Shown: in pieces, positions 19,718 through 29,327 of the stretch
Layout of the letters: every line of letters begins with the position of its first letter
Numbering within the stretch: the first letter of the stretch is position 1
NCBI GenBank assembly: GCA_016124945.1
Contig: WGMT01000027.1
Span: forward strand, 62,001 to 126,000
Origin: a bacterium
GTDB taxonomy: Bacteria; Chloroflexota; Anaerolineae; Caldilineales; Caldilineaceae
DNA length: 64,000 nucleotides
Direction: 5' to 3'
Notes under the pieces: generated by a model
What the model was told of the DNA's origin: nothing
Seen by the model: only the letters and a program-made list of their open reading frames with translations
The model's database searches: none
Position numbers and translations under genes: made by a program

Positions 19718-21193
19718 TTGAGTAGGCTACTTACACTTCGTAATCTTTTAATCGTTTTTCTCTTTTGGCTACCTTTCTATCTTTTTATCGAAAGCGCTAC
19801 TGCAGATAGTAATTGGCTTTGGTGGTCCAGTTTATCGACAACAATCCTAATCCTGATTGGAAGTCTGTCAGTAGCATTTTCGCTCGTTGTTGAATCACCG
19901 ATACGACTATGGTACCCAATAACATGGTTCCTCGTAAGTGCAGGGGTATATTACGGTTTTGGGCCATTATTATACTATTTTGGACGTGATGCAACGGTGG
20001 CCTTTGCTGACAACTTCTTCCCTGTTAGATTAACGGATCTCTATCATGTCAACATACTAGTTCTCGTCGGATTGATCTTCATTATTGGAGCTTACCTCAC
20101 TCTCAAAAATACTCATGGACGAGGTGTTGATGCGTCGCATAGTTCATTAAACACGATACGCGTTTACCATGACTACCTTCGAGTGATACTTACGCTATTT
20201 TTATTTATTGGAATTCCGATCCGTTACCTTGTGTGGATACCCTACGTTTTTGGTTTTGGCTCATTCATAGTACCTGGTTCGATTGCCATCTTGGGTAACT
20301 TAGCGATCTTGAGTTTTGTCCTACTACTCATACTTGCTTACAAATATAACCGAAACTATTTTGTATTGTTTGGTATTTTGTTTGCCTTTGAGTCGACGAT
20401 AGTGTTCCTGTCACTTAGTAAACAAGCAATTTTGGAGGTTGTTATAATCTTAGTTTTGGCTGCAACGTTAATCGGGGTGCGCATCAAGCAAATACTGGTT
20501 GTTGCACTGCTAGTTGCTGTAATTTACATAAGCTTCTTGTCACCATTCGTCACTTTTGCACGGGAGGAGTTCAGGGCGCACGGACTACAATCTCTGTCCG
20601 ACGCATATATAGCATTGACTGAGTTTTTTGGTGAACAAACAGGTAATGGTTCACATAGCTACGAGGCTCAACAGTGGTGGTCGCGATTGAACTATGCAAA
20701 TGCACAGACATTTAGCATACGTGCTTACAATCTAGGTTATCAAGGTAGCACTTACGAACAAATTCCATATGTTTTTATACCGCGCATCCTTTTTCCAGGA
20801 AAACCTGCTCTAACGACAGGTACATATTTCAATTATTTAGTTAACGGGAATCCCGACTCTGCTTCATCTCCTACAGTTTTTGCAGAAGCATTCTGGAATG
20901 GAGGATGGCTATATGTAGTTCTAACTGCCATATATCTTGGAGGTATTTACTACGCATTCGAAGCTTATGCAGTAAAACAACTGACTGCATTTCGTTTTCA
21001 ATATCTACCAATAATCTGGATGGGTATTACTATGGGCTATCGACATGATGGCTGGTTCGTGCCCACCTTTCTTTCGGCAGTAGTCATTGCTATCGTATTA
21101 CACTTTCTCTTAACCGTGATTTTTCGCCTACTCACCCAGTCTACCAAGTTATACGATGAAAGTTACTTATTACTCGCGACGACCAACAAGTAG
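19718..21193 (+). CDS. Oligosaccharide repeat-unit polymerase (Wzy-like)
   Basis: A 491-residue membrane protein with at least ten hydrophobic segments and a large polar loop around residues 285-360 (HGLQSLSDAYIALTEFFGEQ, IPYVFIPRILFPGKPALTTG). This is the O-antigen polysaccharide polymerase arrangement; the RILFPGKP motif is common in such Wzy proteins. It would polymerise flipped repeat units in the periplasmic/outer space. TTG at 19718 is the probable start. Its last 38 bases overlap the next glycosyltransferase. Confidence 0.8.
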   Translation: MSRLLTLRNLLIVFLFWLPFYLFIESATADSNWLWWSSLSTTILILIGSLSVAFSLVVESPIRLWYPITWFLVSAGVYYGFGPLLYYFGRDATVAFADNFFPVRLTDLYHVNILVLVGLIFIIGAYLTLKNTHGRGVDASHSSLNTIRVYHDYLRVILTLFLFIGIPIRYLVWIPYVFGFGSFIVPGSIAILGNLAILSFVLLLILAYKYNRNYFVLFGILFAFESTIVFLSLSKQAILEVVIILVLAATLIGVRIKQILVVALLVAVIYISFLSPFVTFAREEFRAHGLQSLSDAYIALTEFFGEQTGNGSHSYEAQQWWSRLNYANAQTFSIRAYNLGYQGSTYEQIPYVFIPRILFPGKPALTTGTYFNYLVNGNPDSASSPTVFAEAFWNGGWLYVVLTAIYLGGIYYAFEAYAVKQLTAFRFQYLPIIWMGITMGYRHDGWFVPTFLSAVVIAIVLHFLLTVIFRLLTQSTKLYDESYLLLATTNK

Positions 21194-22145
21194 AAACTTC
21201 AGCATTGAACGTGTATTCCAAGATGTTGTTGAATCTCTGCCAGCAAATGTTCAGAGCTATAATCTAGTATCTAGATATCCTAGTCGTGGCCTGTTCTCTA
21301 GGGTTTACAACATACTTGAGGCTCCGTTCTATCAAGGAGACATTAACCATGTAACTGGTGATGTACACTATCTCACCTACTTACTTGATAAGAAACGCAC
21401 TCTACTCACTGTACATGACTGTGTTAGTTTGAACCGTACAAAAGGTTTAAAGAAGCTGCTGTTATTTCTCATCTGGTATTGGCTTCCCTCTAAATGCTGC
21501 CAACTAATTAGTGTTATTTCAAACTCAACACGTGACGAACTATTGCAATACCTGCCGGAAGCAGAAGCCAAAATTCGGGTTGTGCCGAATCCAGTTTCAT
21601 CATCATTCGTCTTTTTTCAAAAGGAATTTGACTCTTCACAGCCTGTATTACTTCAAGTTGGAACTGGTCCAAATAAGAATTTAATTCGTGTCTGTGATGC
21701 TCTTAGGGGAATTCCGTGCCATTTAAGGATTGTTGGAAAGCTATCGAATAAACAGATTGTAGCTTTGGAAAGAAACTTTATCCAGTTCTCGGCAACTTCA
21801 AACATTACCGATTTACAAATGGTAGAGGAATATCGTAACGCAGATATTGTTATTTTTGTCTCAACGTACGAGGGTTTTGGCCTACCTATCCTAGAGGCAC
21901 AAGCAACTGGTCGTCCTGTTATCACAAGTAATATGGGGCCTATGCCAGAGGTAGCAGGTGGTGCTGCACATTTGGTTGACCCATACGATGTGAATTCGAT
22001 TCGAGTCGGCTTGCAGTTAGTGATGGGAGACAAAGTATATCGAGACGAGTTAATCCGTAAAGGTAGAGAGAACGCCTCGAAGTATCATCCACATGCAGTT
22101 GCTCAACAGTACTGTGAACTATATCAAGAATTGTTGGTGTCCTAA
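21156..22145 (+). CDS. Glycosyltransferase family 4
   Basis: A 329-residue GT4 enzyme. LLQVGTGPNKNLIRVCDAL begins the donor-binding domain, followed by ADIVIFVSTYEGFGLPILEA, containing the E-x7-E element, and GRPVITSNMGPMPEVAGGAA. The N-terminal half is short, as in mannosyl- or rhamnosyl-transferases of O-antigen loci. It overlaps the polymerase gene by 38 bases and is 2 bases from the next GT4 gene, so it sits in the same transcript. Linkage and donor are not deducible. Confidence 0.87.
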   Translation: MKVTYYSRRPTSRNFSIERVFQDVVESLPANVQSYNLVSRYPSRGLFSRVYNILEAPFYQGDINHVTGDVHYLTYLLDKKRTLLTVHDCVSLNRTKGLKKLLLFLIWYWLPSKCCQLISVISNSTRDELLQYLPEAEAKIRVVPNPVSSSFVFFQKEFDSSQPVLLQVGTGPNKNLIRVCDALRGIPCHLRIVGKLSNKQIVALERNFIQFSATSNITDLQMVEEYRNADIVIFVSTYEGFGLPILEAQATGRPVITSNMGPMPEVAGGAAHLVDPYDVNSIRVGLQLVMGDKVYRDELIRKGRENASKYHPHAVAQQYCELYQELLVS

Positions 22146-22147
22146 AG

Positions 22148-23311
22148 ATGAGTGCAAAACAGCTGAATAGGAGACACTTAGGACTTGATGCCTCAAACCT
22201 ACGGGGGGGCGGTGGAGTAACACATTTGATCGAGTTGCTAAGACATGCTCAACCCCAGGAGTTTGGGTTCGAACGGGTAACTGTTTGGGCCGGCTTATCT
22301 ACTTTAGCGAAATTGGAAGACCGAGTGTGGCTAAACAAACAACACAATCCTTTCTTGGATCGACCTCTGCCGTACCGTGTTTACTGGCAGACACATCTAC
22401 GCGACCAAGAAATAAAACAGGCGGATTGCGACTTCCTTTTTGTTCCTGGAGGTAATTATAGTGGCTCTTTCCGTCCTTTCGTAACCATGTCCCGAAATCT
22501 ACTGCCTTTTCAATGGTCGGAAGCACGACGCTATGGTCTTTCTTTAATGCTTTTCAAGCTGTTGGCATTGCACTACACCCAATCACACACGATGCAGCGG
22601 GCAGATGGCGTGATCTTTCTAACCGAGTATGCGCGTGATGTAGTGATGAGTGATATAAAACAGATCCGCGGTCAATCAATAGTAATTCCGCATGGTATCA
22701 ACAAAGAATTCGCTTTCCCGCCGCGACCACAGAAGTCGATTGATCAGTATTCAACTCAGAATCCATTTCGTATCCTGTATGTGTCTATCGTAGATGTATA
22801 CAAACATCAGTGGCACGTCGCTGAAGCTATCGCAGCGCTGAAGCACAAAGGATTGCCGGTTCGTTTAGAATTGATCGGTCCAGCCTATGGTCCTGCGCTC
22901 AAACGACTGAAAAGGGCTTTAAGCAAGTTTGATCCGGGAGAACAATTTATTCATTACCGTGGGGCTGTTTCATATCCTGAATTGCATAGAGAGTACCAAC
23001 AGGCAGATATGTTTGTGTTTGCATCTACTTGTGAAACTTTTGGCCAAATTGTGACTGAAACCATGTCTGCTGGTTTGCCAATCGCCTGTTCCAATACAGG
23101 CACTATGCGGGAACTGCTAAAGGAAGATGCAGTCTATTTCGATCCAGAACAGCCATCTGAGATTGCTGACTCTTTGCTGGTATTGCTACGAGACCCAGCA
23201 AAGCGAAAAATGATGGCGGATTCTGCTTATGAACGAGCCAAGACTTACTCTTGGGAACGATGTGCGCATGAAACCTTTGACTTTCTTGAAAATGTAATAC
23301 GAACATTATAG
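22148..23311 (+). CDS. Glycosyltransferase family 4
   Basis: A 387-residue GT4 enzyme. It has a Gly-rich acceptor-domain start (DASNLRGGGGVTHLIELL), SIVIPHGINKEF, ILYVSIVDVYKHQWHVAEAI at the domain junction, and CETFGQIVTETMSAGLPIACSN with the E-x7-E donor motif. It is the last gene of the clearly AT-rich block; base composition rises from 23323 on. Confidence 0.87.
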   Translation: MSAKQLNRRHLGLDASNLRGGGGVTHLIELLRHAQPQEFGFERVTVWAGLSTLAKLEDRVWLNKQHNPFLDRPLPYRVYWQTHLRDQEIKQADCDFLFVPGGNYSGSFRPFVTMSRNLLPFQWSEARRYGLSLMLFKLLALHYTQSHTMQRADGVIFLTEYARDVVMSDIKQIRGQSIVIPHGINKEFAFPPRPQKSIDQYSTQNPFRILYVSIVDVYKHQWHVAEAIAALKHKGLPVRLELIGPAYGPALKRLKRALSKFDPGEQFIHYRGAVSYPELHREYQQADMFVFASTCETFGQIVTETMSAGLPIACSNTGTMRELLKEDAVYFDPEQPSEIADSLLVLLRDPAKRKMMADSAYERAKTYSWERCAHETFDFLENVIRTL

Positions 23312-23322
23312 AAGATTCTAGC

Positions 23323-24381
23323 ATGAATGGACCTACACAAGAGATGTTCGCCGATAAAACACTACTCATCACTGGCGGGACCGGCACCTTTGGTAATGCT
23401 GTTCTCCATCGTTTTTTGCGAACCGACATCGCCGAGATCCGCATCTTCTCGCGTGATGAGAAGAAGCAGCACGATATGCGATTGGCGTTCAATAACCGCA
23501 AACTCAAATTCTACATTGGCGACGTGCGACGCCCTGAGAGTTTACTGGATGCTATGACTGGCGTAGATTTTGTCTTCCATGCGGCTGCCCTCAAACAAGT
23601 ACCGTCTTGCGAGTTCTACCCCATGGAAGCAATGATGACCAATGCCTTCGGCACAGAGAATGTTATGAACACAGCCATTGCTGCCGGCGTCAAAAACGTG
23701 GTTGTCCTGAGTACCGACAAAGCGGCTTATCCTGTCAATGCCATGGGCATCTCCAAAGCCATGATGGAAAAATTGGCGGTGGCGAAATCGCGCGTCGCCG
23801 CTGACCGCGGGTGCACCATCAACATCACCCGATACGGCAACGTGATGGCCTCGCGTGGCTCAGTGATCCCGCTGTTTATTGACCAGATTAAAGCAGGCAA
23901 TCCACTGACGGTGACAGATCCGCACATGACCCGCTTTATGATGAGCATCGATGACGCCGTGGATCTGGTGCTTTACGCGTTTGAGAACGGCCAGCCAGGC
24001 GATCTCTTTGTGCAGAAAGCACCCTCCGCCACCATTGAAACGCTGGCCCGCGCTTTGCTTCAAGTGTTCGATGCCGATAACGCAATCCAGGTCATGGGCA
24101 CCCGTCACGGTGAAAAGCAGTATGAGACCTTGCTTACTCGTGAGGAAATGCTGCGCTCTACTGATCTGGACTACTACTTTAGCGTTCCGGCTGACAACCG
24201 TGATTTGAACTATGACGCCTACTTTACGCAGGGCAAGAAACCGCTGTCGCAGCAAGAGGATTACAACTCACACAATACACAGTTGCTATCCGTCGACGAG
24301 ATGGCAGAGGTGTTACGCAAACTGGTATATGTTCAGCAGGAACTGGCCCAAAGCCGATCACGAGAGTTGAGTATCATATGA
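23323..24381 (+). CDS. capE: UDP-GlcNAc 4,6-dehydratase/5-epimerase (CapE/WbjB type)
   Basis: A 352-residue SDR catalysing the first step of UDP-L-FucNAc synthesis. It has the NAD motif LLITGGTGTFGNAV, HAAALKQVPSCEFYPMEAM, STDKAAYPVNAMGISKAMME and RYGNVMASRGSVIPLF. The usual SDR Tyr is Met in the M-x3-K motif (MGISK), as is normal for CapE/FlaA1-like dehydratases. Start ATG 23323; ATG 23344 is an alternative. Together with the next two genes it forms a complete CapE-CapF-CapG set, joined by ATGA-type overlaps. Confidence 0.92.
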   Translation: MNGPTQEMFADKTLLITGGTGTFGNAVLHRFLRTDIAEIRIFSRDEKKQHDMRLAFNNRKLKFYIGDVRRPESLLDAMTGVDFVFHAAALKQVPSCEFYPMEAMMTNAFGTENVMNTAIAAGVKNVVVLSTDKAAYPVNAMGISKAMMEKLAVAKSRVAADRGCTINITRYGNVMASRGSVIPLFIDQIKAGNPLTVTDPHMTRFMMSIDDAVDLVLYAFENGQPGDLFVQKAPSATIETLARALLQVFDADNAIQVMGTRHGEKQYETLLTREEMLRSTDLDYYFSVPADNRDLNYDAYFTQGKKPLSQQEDYNSHNTQLLSVDEMAEVLRKLVYVQQELAQSRSRELSII

Positions 24382-25517
24382 AGATTCTAGTCACTGGTTC
24401 TGAAGGGTTTATCGGCAGCAATCTATGTGTCTGGCTACGGCATAAGCCGGATGTCGAGGTGTTAGGTTTCGACCGTGATCATACACAAGCTGAACTGCGC
24501 AATGCGCTGCAATCGGCAGACTGTATCGTTCACCTGGCCGGCGTCAACCGTCCGCAGTCTGTTGAGGAGTTTCAGACAGGCAATGTCGATTTAACCGCCG
24601 CGATCTGTCAGCAATTGATTGAGCAAAAACGCTCTGTCCCCATCCTGTTTTCGTCCTCGATCCAGGTTGAACTGGACAATCCCTACGCAGAGAGCAAACG
24701 GCAAGCGGAAACTGTATTGAGTGAGTATGCCCGGCAGAGTGGCGCTCGTGTCGTCATCTTTCGTTTTTCAAATCTGTTTGGCAAATGGTGCCGCCCTAAT
24801 TACAACTCGGTGGTTGCTACCTTCTGCCACAACATCGCCAACGGCATCCCCATCACCATTTCCGATCCAAATCGCGCCATCGACTTTGTCCATGTGGATG
24901 ACGCGATCCAAAGTCTCTGGCATGAAATTAGCCGGTGCACAATGGGCGACCAACCCAAAGAGGCTGTTGAACAAGTTGTATTTCGTAATGCCGAGCCGCG
25001 TTATACCGTCACTTTAGGTGAACTGGCAGCGCTGCTACAATCCTTCCTCTGCAGTCGAGAAACCCTGATTTTGCCGGATTTCAGCAATCCTTTTGTCCAC
25101 AAGCTTTACGGCACGTTTCTCTCGTATCTAGGGCAGGATGCGTTTGCCTATAATCTGCTGCAACGGAGTGATCCGCGCGGCGCATTGGCTGAATTCGTCA
25201 AATCTGCTTCTTTCGGCCAAATTTTCGTCTCGCGCACCAATCCTGGTGTAACGCGCGGCAATCACTATCACCACGCCAAAACTGAGAAGTTTCTTGTGCT
25301 CGAAGGTGAGGCGGTCATTCGCTTTCGCCACATCAAAAGCGATGATGTGAGTGAATATAAAGTACGGGGTAAGGACTTCCGCGTCGTCGATATTCCGCCA
25401 GGTTACACACACTCGATTGAAAATGTCGGCGCGAGCGAATTGATCACCCTCTTTTGGGCCAGTGAGATTTTCGATGCACAAAGACCTGACACAGTGTGGG
25501 AAGAGGTACTGACATGA
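24378..25517 (+). CDS. capF: Bifunctional SDR-cupin reductase/epimerase (CapF/WbjC type)
   Basis: A 379-residue fusion protein. The N-terminal SDR has [22 protein letters not shown] and YAESKR (Y-x3-K); the C-terminal cupin begins near residue 275 with [17 protein letters not shown], holding the metal-binding His cluster, then [13 protein letters not shown]. CapF-type enzymes 3-epimerise and then 4-reduce the CapE product to UDP-6-deoxy-L-talose derivatives. The start overlaps the capE stop and the stop overlaps the capG start, giving tight coupling. Confidence 0.92.
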   Translation: MKILVTGSEGFIGSNLCVWLRHKPDVEVLGFDRDHTQAELRNALQSADCIVHLAGVNRPQSVEEFQTGNVDLTAAICQQLIEQKRSVPILFSSSIQVELDNPYAESKRQAETVLSEYARQSGARVVIFRFSNLFGKWCRPNYNSVVATFCHNIANGIPITISDPNRAIDFVHVDDAIQSLWHEISRCTMGDQPKEAVEQVVFRNAEPRYTVTLGELAALLQSFLCSRETLILPDFSNPFVHKLYGTFLSYLGQDAFAYNLLQRSDPRGALAEFVKSASFGQIFVSRTNPGVTRGNHYHHAKTEKFLVLEGEAVIRFRHIKSDDVSEYKVRGKDFRVVDIPPGYTHSIENVGASELITLFWASEIFDAQRPDTVWEEVLT

Positions 25518-26638
25518 AGGTCGCCACAATTGTCGGTACCCGCCCCGAGATTATCCGTCTTTCGCGGGTTATGGCCACGCTTGACCGTTATATGGAACAC
25601 ATCATCATCCACACCGGCCAAAATTACGACTACGAACTCAACCAAATTTTTTTCGACGATCTGTCTTTACGCAAACCGGACTTTTTTTTAGAGGCAGCGG
25701 GCGCGTCCGCCGCTGAAACCATCGGGCTGGTCATTGCCCGAACGGATGCAGTGTTGCGGGCACAGCAGCCGGACGCCGTGCTGATCTTAGGCGATACCAA
25801 CAGTTGTCTGGCCGCCATCGCCGCCAAACGGCTAAAAATCCCCATCTTTCATATGGAAGCGGGCAACCGTTGTTTTGATCAACGTGTGCCCGAAGAGATC
25901 AACCGTAAAATCGTCGATCACATCAGCGATGTGAACATGCCATACTCACAGATCTCTCGTGAATATCTGCTGAGCGAAGGACTACCACCGGACCGGGTAA
26001 TCGTTACGGGTAGCCCTATGCACGAGGTGCTACACCATTATCTGCCTAAGATTCAGGCATCAGACGTACTTATGCGCCTTGATTTGCAGGTTCAGGATTA
26101 TTATCTTGTCAGTGCGCATCGAGAGGAGAACGTCGACGATGCCAATCAGCTCGCCTGCCTGATCGAGATCCTGAACAAGTTGGCAGAAAGTGATCACCGA
26201 GTGATTGTATCTACACATCCCCGTACCCGTAAACGTCTGGAGGCAGAACAAGTTACACTATCCAAAGGTGTCGAATTGATGAGACCCTTTGGTTTTTCTG
26301 ACTATGTGCATCTGCAAATGCATGCAAAGGCAGTACTGTCTGACAGCGGTACGATCACCGAGGAATCTTCGATCTTAAACTTCCCTGCCCTTAACATCAG
26401 AAACGCCCATGAACGCCCCGAGGGCATGGAAGAAGGTGCGGTAATGATGGTGGGATTGTCATGGAAACGAGCAGAAGAAGGTCTTAGAATCCTGGCAAGC
26501 CAACCACGTGCCGAACAGCGGCTGTTGCGAGTAGTTGGCGATTATGCTGTGCCTAATGTTTCGGAGAAAGTGTTGAGAATTATCCTTAGCTACACTGATT
26601 ATGTAAATCGAGTAGTGTGGCGAAAACAGTTTATATAG
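25514..26638 (+). CDS. capG: UDP-N-acetyl-sugar 2-epimerase (CapG/WbjD type)
   Basis: A 374-residue non-hydrolysing 2-epimerase of the WecB superfamily: [19 protein letters not shown], then [28 protein letters not shown], and [18 protein letters not shown]. Following capE and capF, it should make UDP-L-FucNAc from the L-talose derivative. ATG 25514 is chosen over an upstream in-frame ATG because it starts at the family N-terminus and overlaps the capF stop by ATGA. Confidence 0.91.
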   Translation: MKVATIVGTRPEIIRLSRVMATLDRYMEHIIIHTGQNYDYELNQIFFDDLSLRKPDFFLEAAGASAAETIGLVIARTDAVLRAQQPDAVLILGDTNSCLAAIAAKRLKIPIFHMEAGNRCFDQRVPEEINRKIVDHISDVNMPYSQISREYLLSEGLPPDRVIVTGSPMHEVLHHYLPKIQASDVLMRLDLQVQDYYLVSAHREENVDDANQLACLIEILNKLAESDHRVIVSTHPRTRKRLEAEQVTLSKGVELMRPFGFSDYVHLQMHAKAVLSDSGTITEESSILNFPALNIRNAHERPEGMEEGAVMMVGLSWKRAEEGLRILASQPRAEQRLLRVVGDYAVPNVSEKVLRIILSYTDYVNRVVWRKQFI

Positions 26639-26656
26639 ATCAGGGCACATACCTAC

Positions 26657-27874
26657 ATGAAGCATCGATTATGGATTATTTCGGAACTGTACTACCCAGA
26701 AACCACCTCTACCGGCCATATTCTAACCAAAATTGCTGAAGGGCTTACCGAGAGCTTTGACGTGCGAGTGATCTGTGGTCAACCAGGATATTCGGCGCGT
26801 GGTACACAAGCTCCCGCTCAAGAGATTCATAACGAAGTGAACATACAGCGGTGTTGGGGAGCAACCCTGGACAAGGATATTTTGCCGTTACGACTAATAA
26901 ATTTAGTTACTATCACGATATCATTCTGGGTTTCCGCGCTACGCTGCATTAAGCGAGATGATCTGGTCCTTGTTGTGACCAATCCACCCACGCTGCCTTT
27001 TGCTATTGCACTGGCCTGTCAGATAAAGGGGGCTAAGTGTTCACTGATCGTGCACGATATATACCCTGATCTGGCGGTAGCCGCAGGCAAGTTAGCGTCT
27101 GGTTCGGCATTAGTAAAATGGCTGAACCTAATGAACATCTGGCTATATCGAAGTATGGAGCGAATCTTTGTCTTGGGCCGAGATATGCAAGTCAAAATTG
27201 CAGAAAAACTCGACAAGCGAAAAGAACGCGTTGTTGTAGCAACCAACTGGGCCGATTTAGACACAATAGTCCCTGCTACTCGTAATGCAAATTCATTGCT
27301 CCAGGAACTCAATCTCATAGATAAGTTTGTTGTGCAATATGCGGGCAATATGGGATATCCAAATGACATAGAGACCATTATTGAAGCAGCTTCAATCCTG
27401 AAGGAGCAGGGTGAATTTCACTTTCTGTTTCTTGGCTCGGGTGCAAAAAAACGACTCATTGAATGTGCAGTAGAAGACCTGAATCTTGCTAACGTAACAA
27501 CTCTGGGGCATAGACCGAGAAGCGATCAATCTATTTTTCTAAATGCTTGCGATGTTGCCTTGATTGCTTTGGTCGTTGGTATGAAGGGTATCTCAGTACC
27601 AAGCCGAACGTACAATACATTAGCAGCTGGGAAGCCGATTATTGCCATAGTCGAAGATGACTCAGAGTTGGCAATTATCATTGAGGAAGAATCTGTTGGT
27701 TGGGTTGTTCCTCCTAAGAATCCCGAGAAACTAGTTTCTGTTATTGTCGAGGCGAAGAAGCATCCATATATCTGCACCGAAATGGCTATTCGTGCACGCA
27801 AGACCGTTGAAAGTAAATACACTCTTGAACAGGTTTTAAGCGTTTTCAAGACAACCCTATTGAGCATTACATGA
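26657..27874 (+). CDS. WbuB-like glycosyltransferase family 4 (probable FucNAc transferase)
   Basis: A 405-residue GT4 protein. The N-terminus WIISELYYPETTSTGHILT and CGQPGYSA, then LVVTNPPTLPF, VHDIYPDLAVAAGK and FVVQYAGNMGYPNDIETIIE, follow WbuB/WcaI-type glycosyltransferases. WbuB homologues transfer L-FucNAc next to capEFG-type genes, so this is the likely user of UDP-L-FucNAc here; that assignment rests on context. It overlaps the following SDR gene by 4 bases. Confidence 0.85.
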   Translation: MKHRLWIISELYYPETTSTGHILTKIAEGLTESFDVRVICGQPGYSARGTQAPAQEIHNEVNIQRCWGATLDKDILPLRLINLVTITISFWVSALRCIKRDDLVLVVTNPPTLPFAIALACQIKGAKCSLIVHDIYPDLAVAAGKLASGSALVKWLNLMNIWLYRSMERIFVLGRDMQVKIAEKLDKRKERVVVATNWADLDTIVPATRNANSLLQELNLIDKFVVQYAGNMGYPNDIETIIEAASILKEQGEFHFLFLGSGAKKRLIECAVEDLNLANVTTLGHRPRSDQSIFLNACDVALIALVVGMKGISVPSRTYNTLAAGKPIIAIVEDDSELAIIIEEESVGWVVPPKNPEKLVSVIVEAKKHPYICTEMAIRARKTVESKYTLEQVLSVFKTTLLSIT

Positions 27875-28884
27875 GTGTTCATAACATAACGAAGTCGCCG
27901 CTGATTCTAGTAACGGGTGCAACTGGCTTTATTGGTCAACACCTCTGTAGATTCTTGTTGACCAAGGGCAGCAAGATCCGTGGCGTTTGTCGTAATTCTA
28001 AGTTCTTTGCCGACGAAACCCCGGAGATTGAGTGGGTTCAAATCCCGGAAATTGGGCCGGAAACCAACTGGTCAGAAGCACTGGACGGGGTGGAGTATGT
28101 TGTTCACCTTGCAGCCCTCGCTCATCAAATGGGCATCAAGGCTGATGGTCGCACTGCTGAGTTTATGAGGACAAATGCACTGGGCACTCATCGGTTGGCT
28201 GAAGCAATAGCGAAAACTGAGCATATTTCTAGATTACTCTTCCTAAGTTCGATAGGTGCTGTTAAGTCTTTTTCAGAAGAGGTCGTTTCTGAGCAAACTC
28301 AGTGCCAGCCTGACACAGAATATGGACAAAGCAAATTAGCAGCAGAGACGGTCATAAAAACGGTACTCAACAAATCCAAGTCAGACTGGACCATTATTCG
28401 GCCTGTCTTGGTCTATGGCCCAGGCAACCCTGGCAACATGGCCAGGCTCCTCAAGCTAGTGAAGATAGGCTTACCCTTACCGTTGGGCAGTATTGAGAAT
28501 CGTCGTAGCTTCGTTTTTGTGGGCAATTTAGTTGATGCAGTAACAAAGGCGCTCACACATCCATCCGCAAGCCGCAAAACTTTTTTGGTAAGCGATGGAG
28601 AGGATGTTTCAACTCCACAGTTGATACGCATCCTGTCTGAACAGGCTGGCTTGCCGGCGCGGTTGATTCCTCTGCCGGTTGAGATGCTAAAGTTACTGGG
28701 AAAGGCAGGCGATACTCTGGAGCGCATTCTGGGCATACCTACAGGCATGGATAGCTACTCGATAGATCGTCTGATAGGCTCGTTAACGGTTGATTCGACA
28801 GCCATCATCAATGAGCTAGGCTGGTTCCCTCCCTACACGCTTGCCGAAGGTCTTAAAGTCACATTTCGAGATCAGGAAACATAA
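27871..28884 (+). CDS. NAD-dependent epimerase/reductase (WbpV/WreQ-like)
   Basis: A 337-residue extended SDR: LVTGATGFIGQHLCRFL, HLAALAHQMGIK, FLSSIGAVKSFSEE (catalytic Ser), EYGQSKLAAE (Y-x3-K), RPVLVYGPGNPGNM. It resembles WbpV/WreQ reductases, which reduce the 4-keto product of a WbpM-type dehydratase to UDP-QuiNAc, and related 4-epimerases. A WbpM/PglF-type dehydratase is present at 31685, so a UDP-QuiNAc route is plausible. The remains of a second gene of this family follow at 28944-29314. Confidence 0.82.
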   Translation: MSVHNITKSPLILVTGATGFIGQHLCRFLLTKGSKIRGVCRNSKFFADETPEIEWVQIPEIGPETNWSEALDGVEYVVHLAALAHQMGIKADGRTAEFMRTNALGTHRLAEAIAKTEHISRLLFLSSIGAVKSFSEEVVSEQTQCQPDTEYGQSKLAAETVIKTVLNKSKSDWTIIRPVLVYGPGNPGNMARLLKLVKIGLPLPLGSIENRRSFVFVGNLVDAVTKALTHPSASRKTFLVSDGEDVSTPQLIRILSEQAGLPARLIPLPVEMLKLLGKAGDTLERILGIPTGMDSYSIDRLIGSLTVDSTAIINELGWFPPYTLAEGLKVTFRDQET

Positions 28885-28897
28885 AGCAACACACTCT

Positions 28898-28945
28898 ATG
28901 AATGTATTGATAGTAGTATCCCATCCTGACGATTAAGTGTTAGGC
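28898..28945 (+). pseudogene. 5' stub of a PIG-L deacetylase gene with nonsense mutation
   Basis: ATG at 28898 opens MNVLIVVSHPDD, the exact N-terminus of PIG-L-family deacetylases. The next codon is TAA where the family has Glu (HPDDE), followed by VLG in the same frame. After 16 codons the sequence switches to an epimerase remnant, around a shared GGCGGCACGGCT-like stretch. The intact deacetylase gene is 380 bases downstream and starts with the same motif. Confidence 0.7.
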
Positions 28946-29314
28946 CGAGGCGGCACGGCTGGCGCTGGAACATCCTCGTGCGGGAGGGCGGATCTACAAC
29001 GTCACCGATGGGCACTTCACACCGTGTCACAGATTGTTGCCGCCATGTCTGCCGCGCTGGGCAAGCCTTCACCAAGATTTAACACTCCAATCGCACCGGT
29101 GCGTCTGCTTGTAGGCATCGCCGACGAAGTCGGTAGACGGACGGGGATGCGCTTACCGATTACCCGATCCATCATCGACAAATACACCGAAGACATTGCA
29201 GTAGACGGTTCTCGTATCCAACGGGAACTAGGCTTCAAACCAAAGTACACTCTTCAAAGCGGTTGGCGCGAAGCCATTGCAGAAATGCAAGCAGACACGC
29301 CGACCATAGCCTGA
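28944..29314 (+). pseudogene. 3' fragment of a WbpV-like epimerase gene, frameshifted
   Basis: One frame reads EAARLALEHPRAGGRIYNVT and DGHF; after a one-base loss near 28998-29005 the sense frame becomes HTVSQIVAAMSAALGKPSPR and ends RELGFKPKYTLQSGWREAIAEM. This is the C-terminal third of an SDR like the intact gene just upstream, but of clearly different, GC-richer sequence. No NAD-binding half remains. It is a relic of an older locus layout, replaced by recombination. Confidence 0.7.
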
Positions 29315-29327
29315 ACTACGGGACGTT

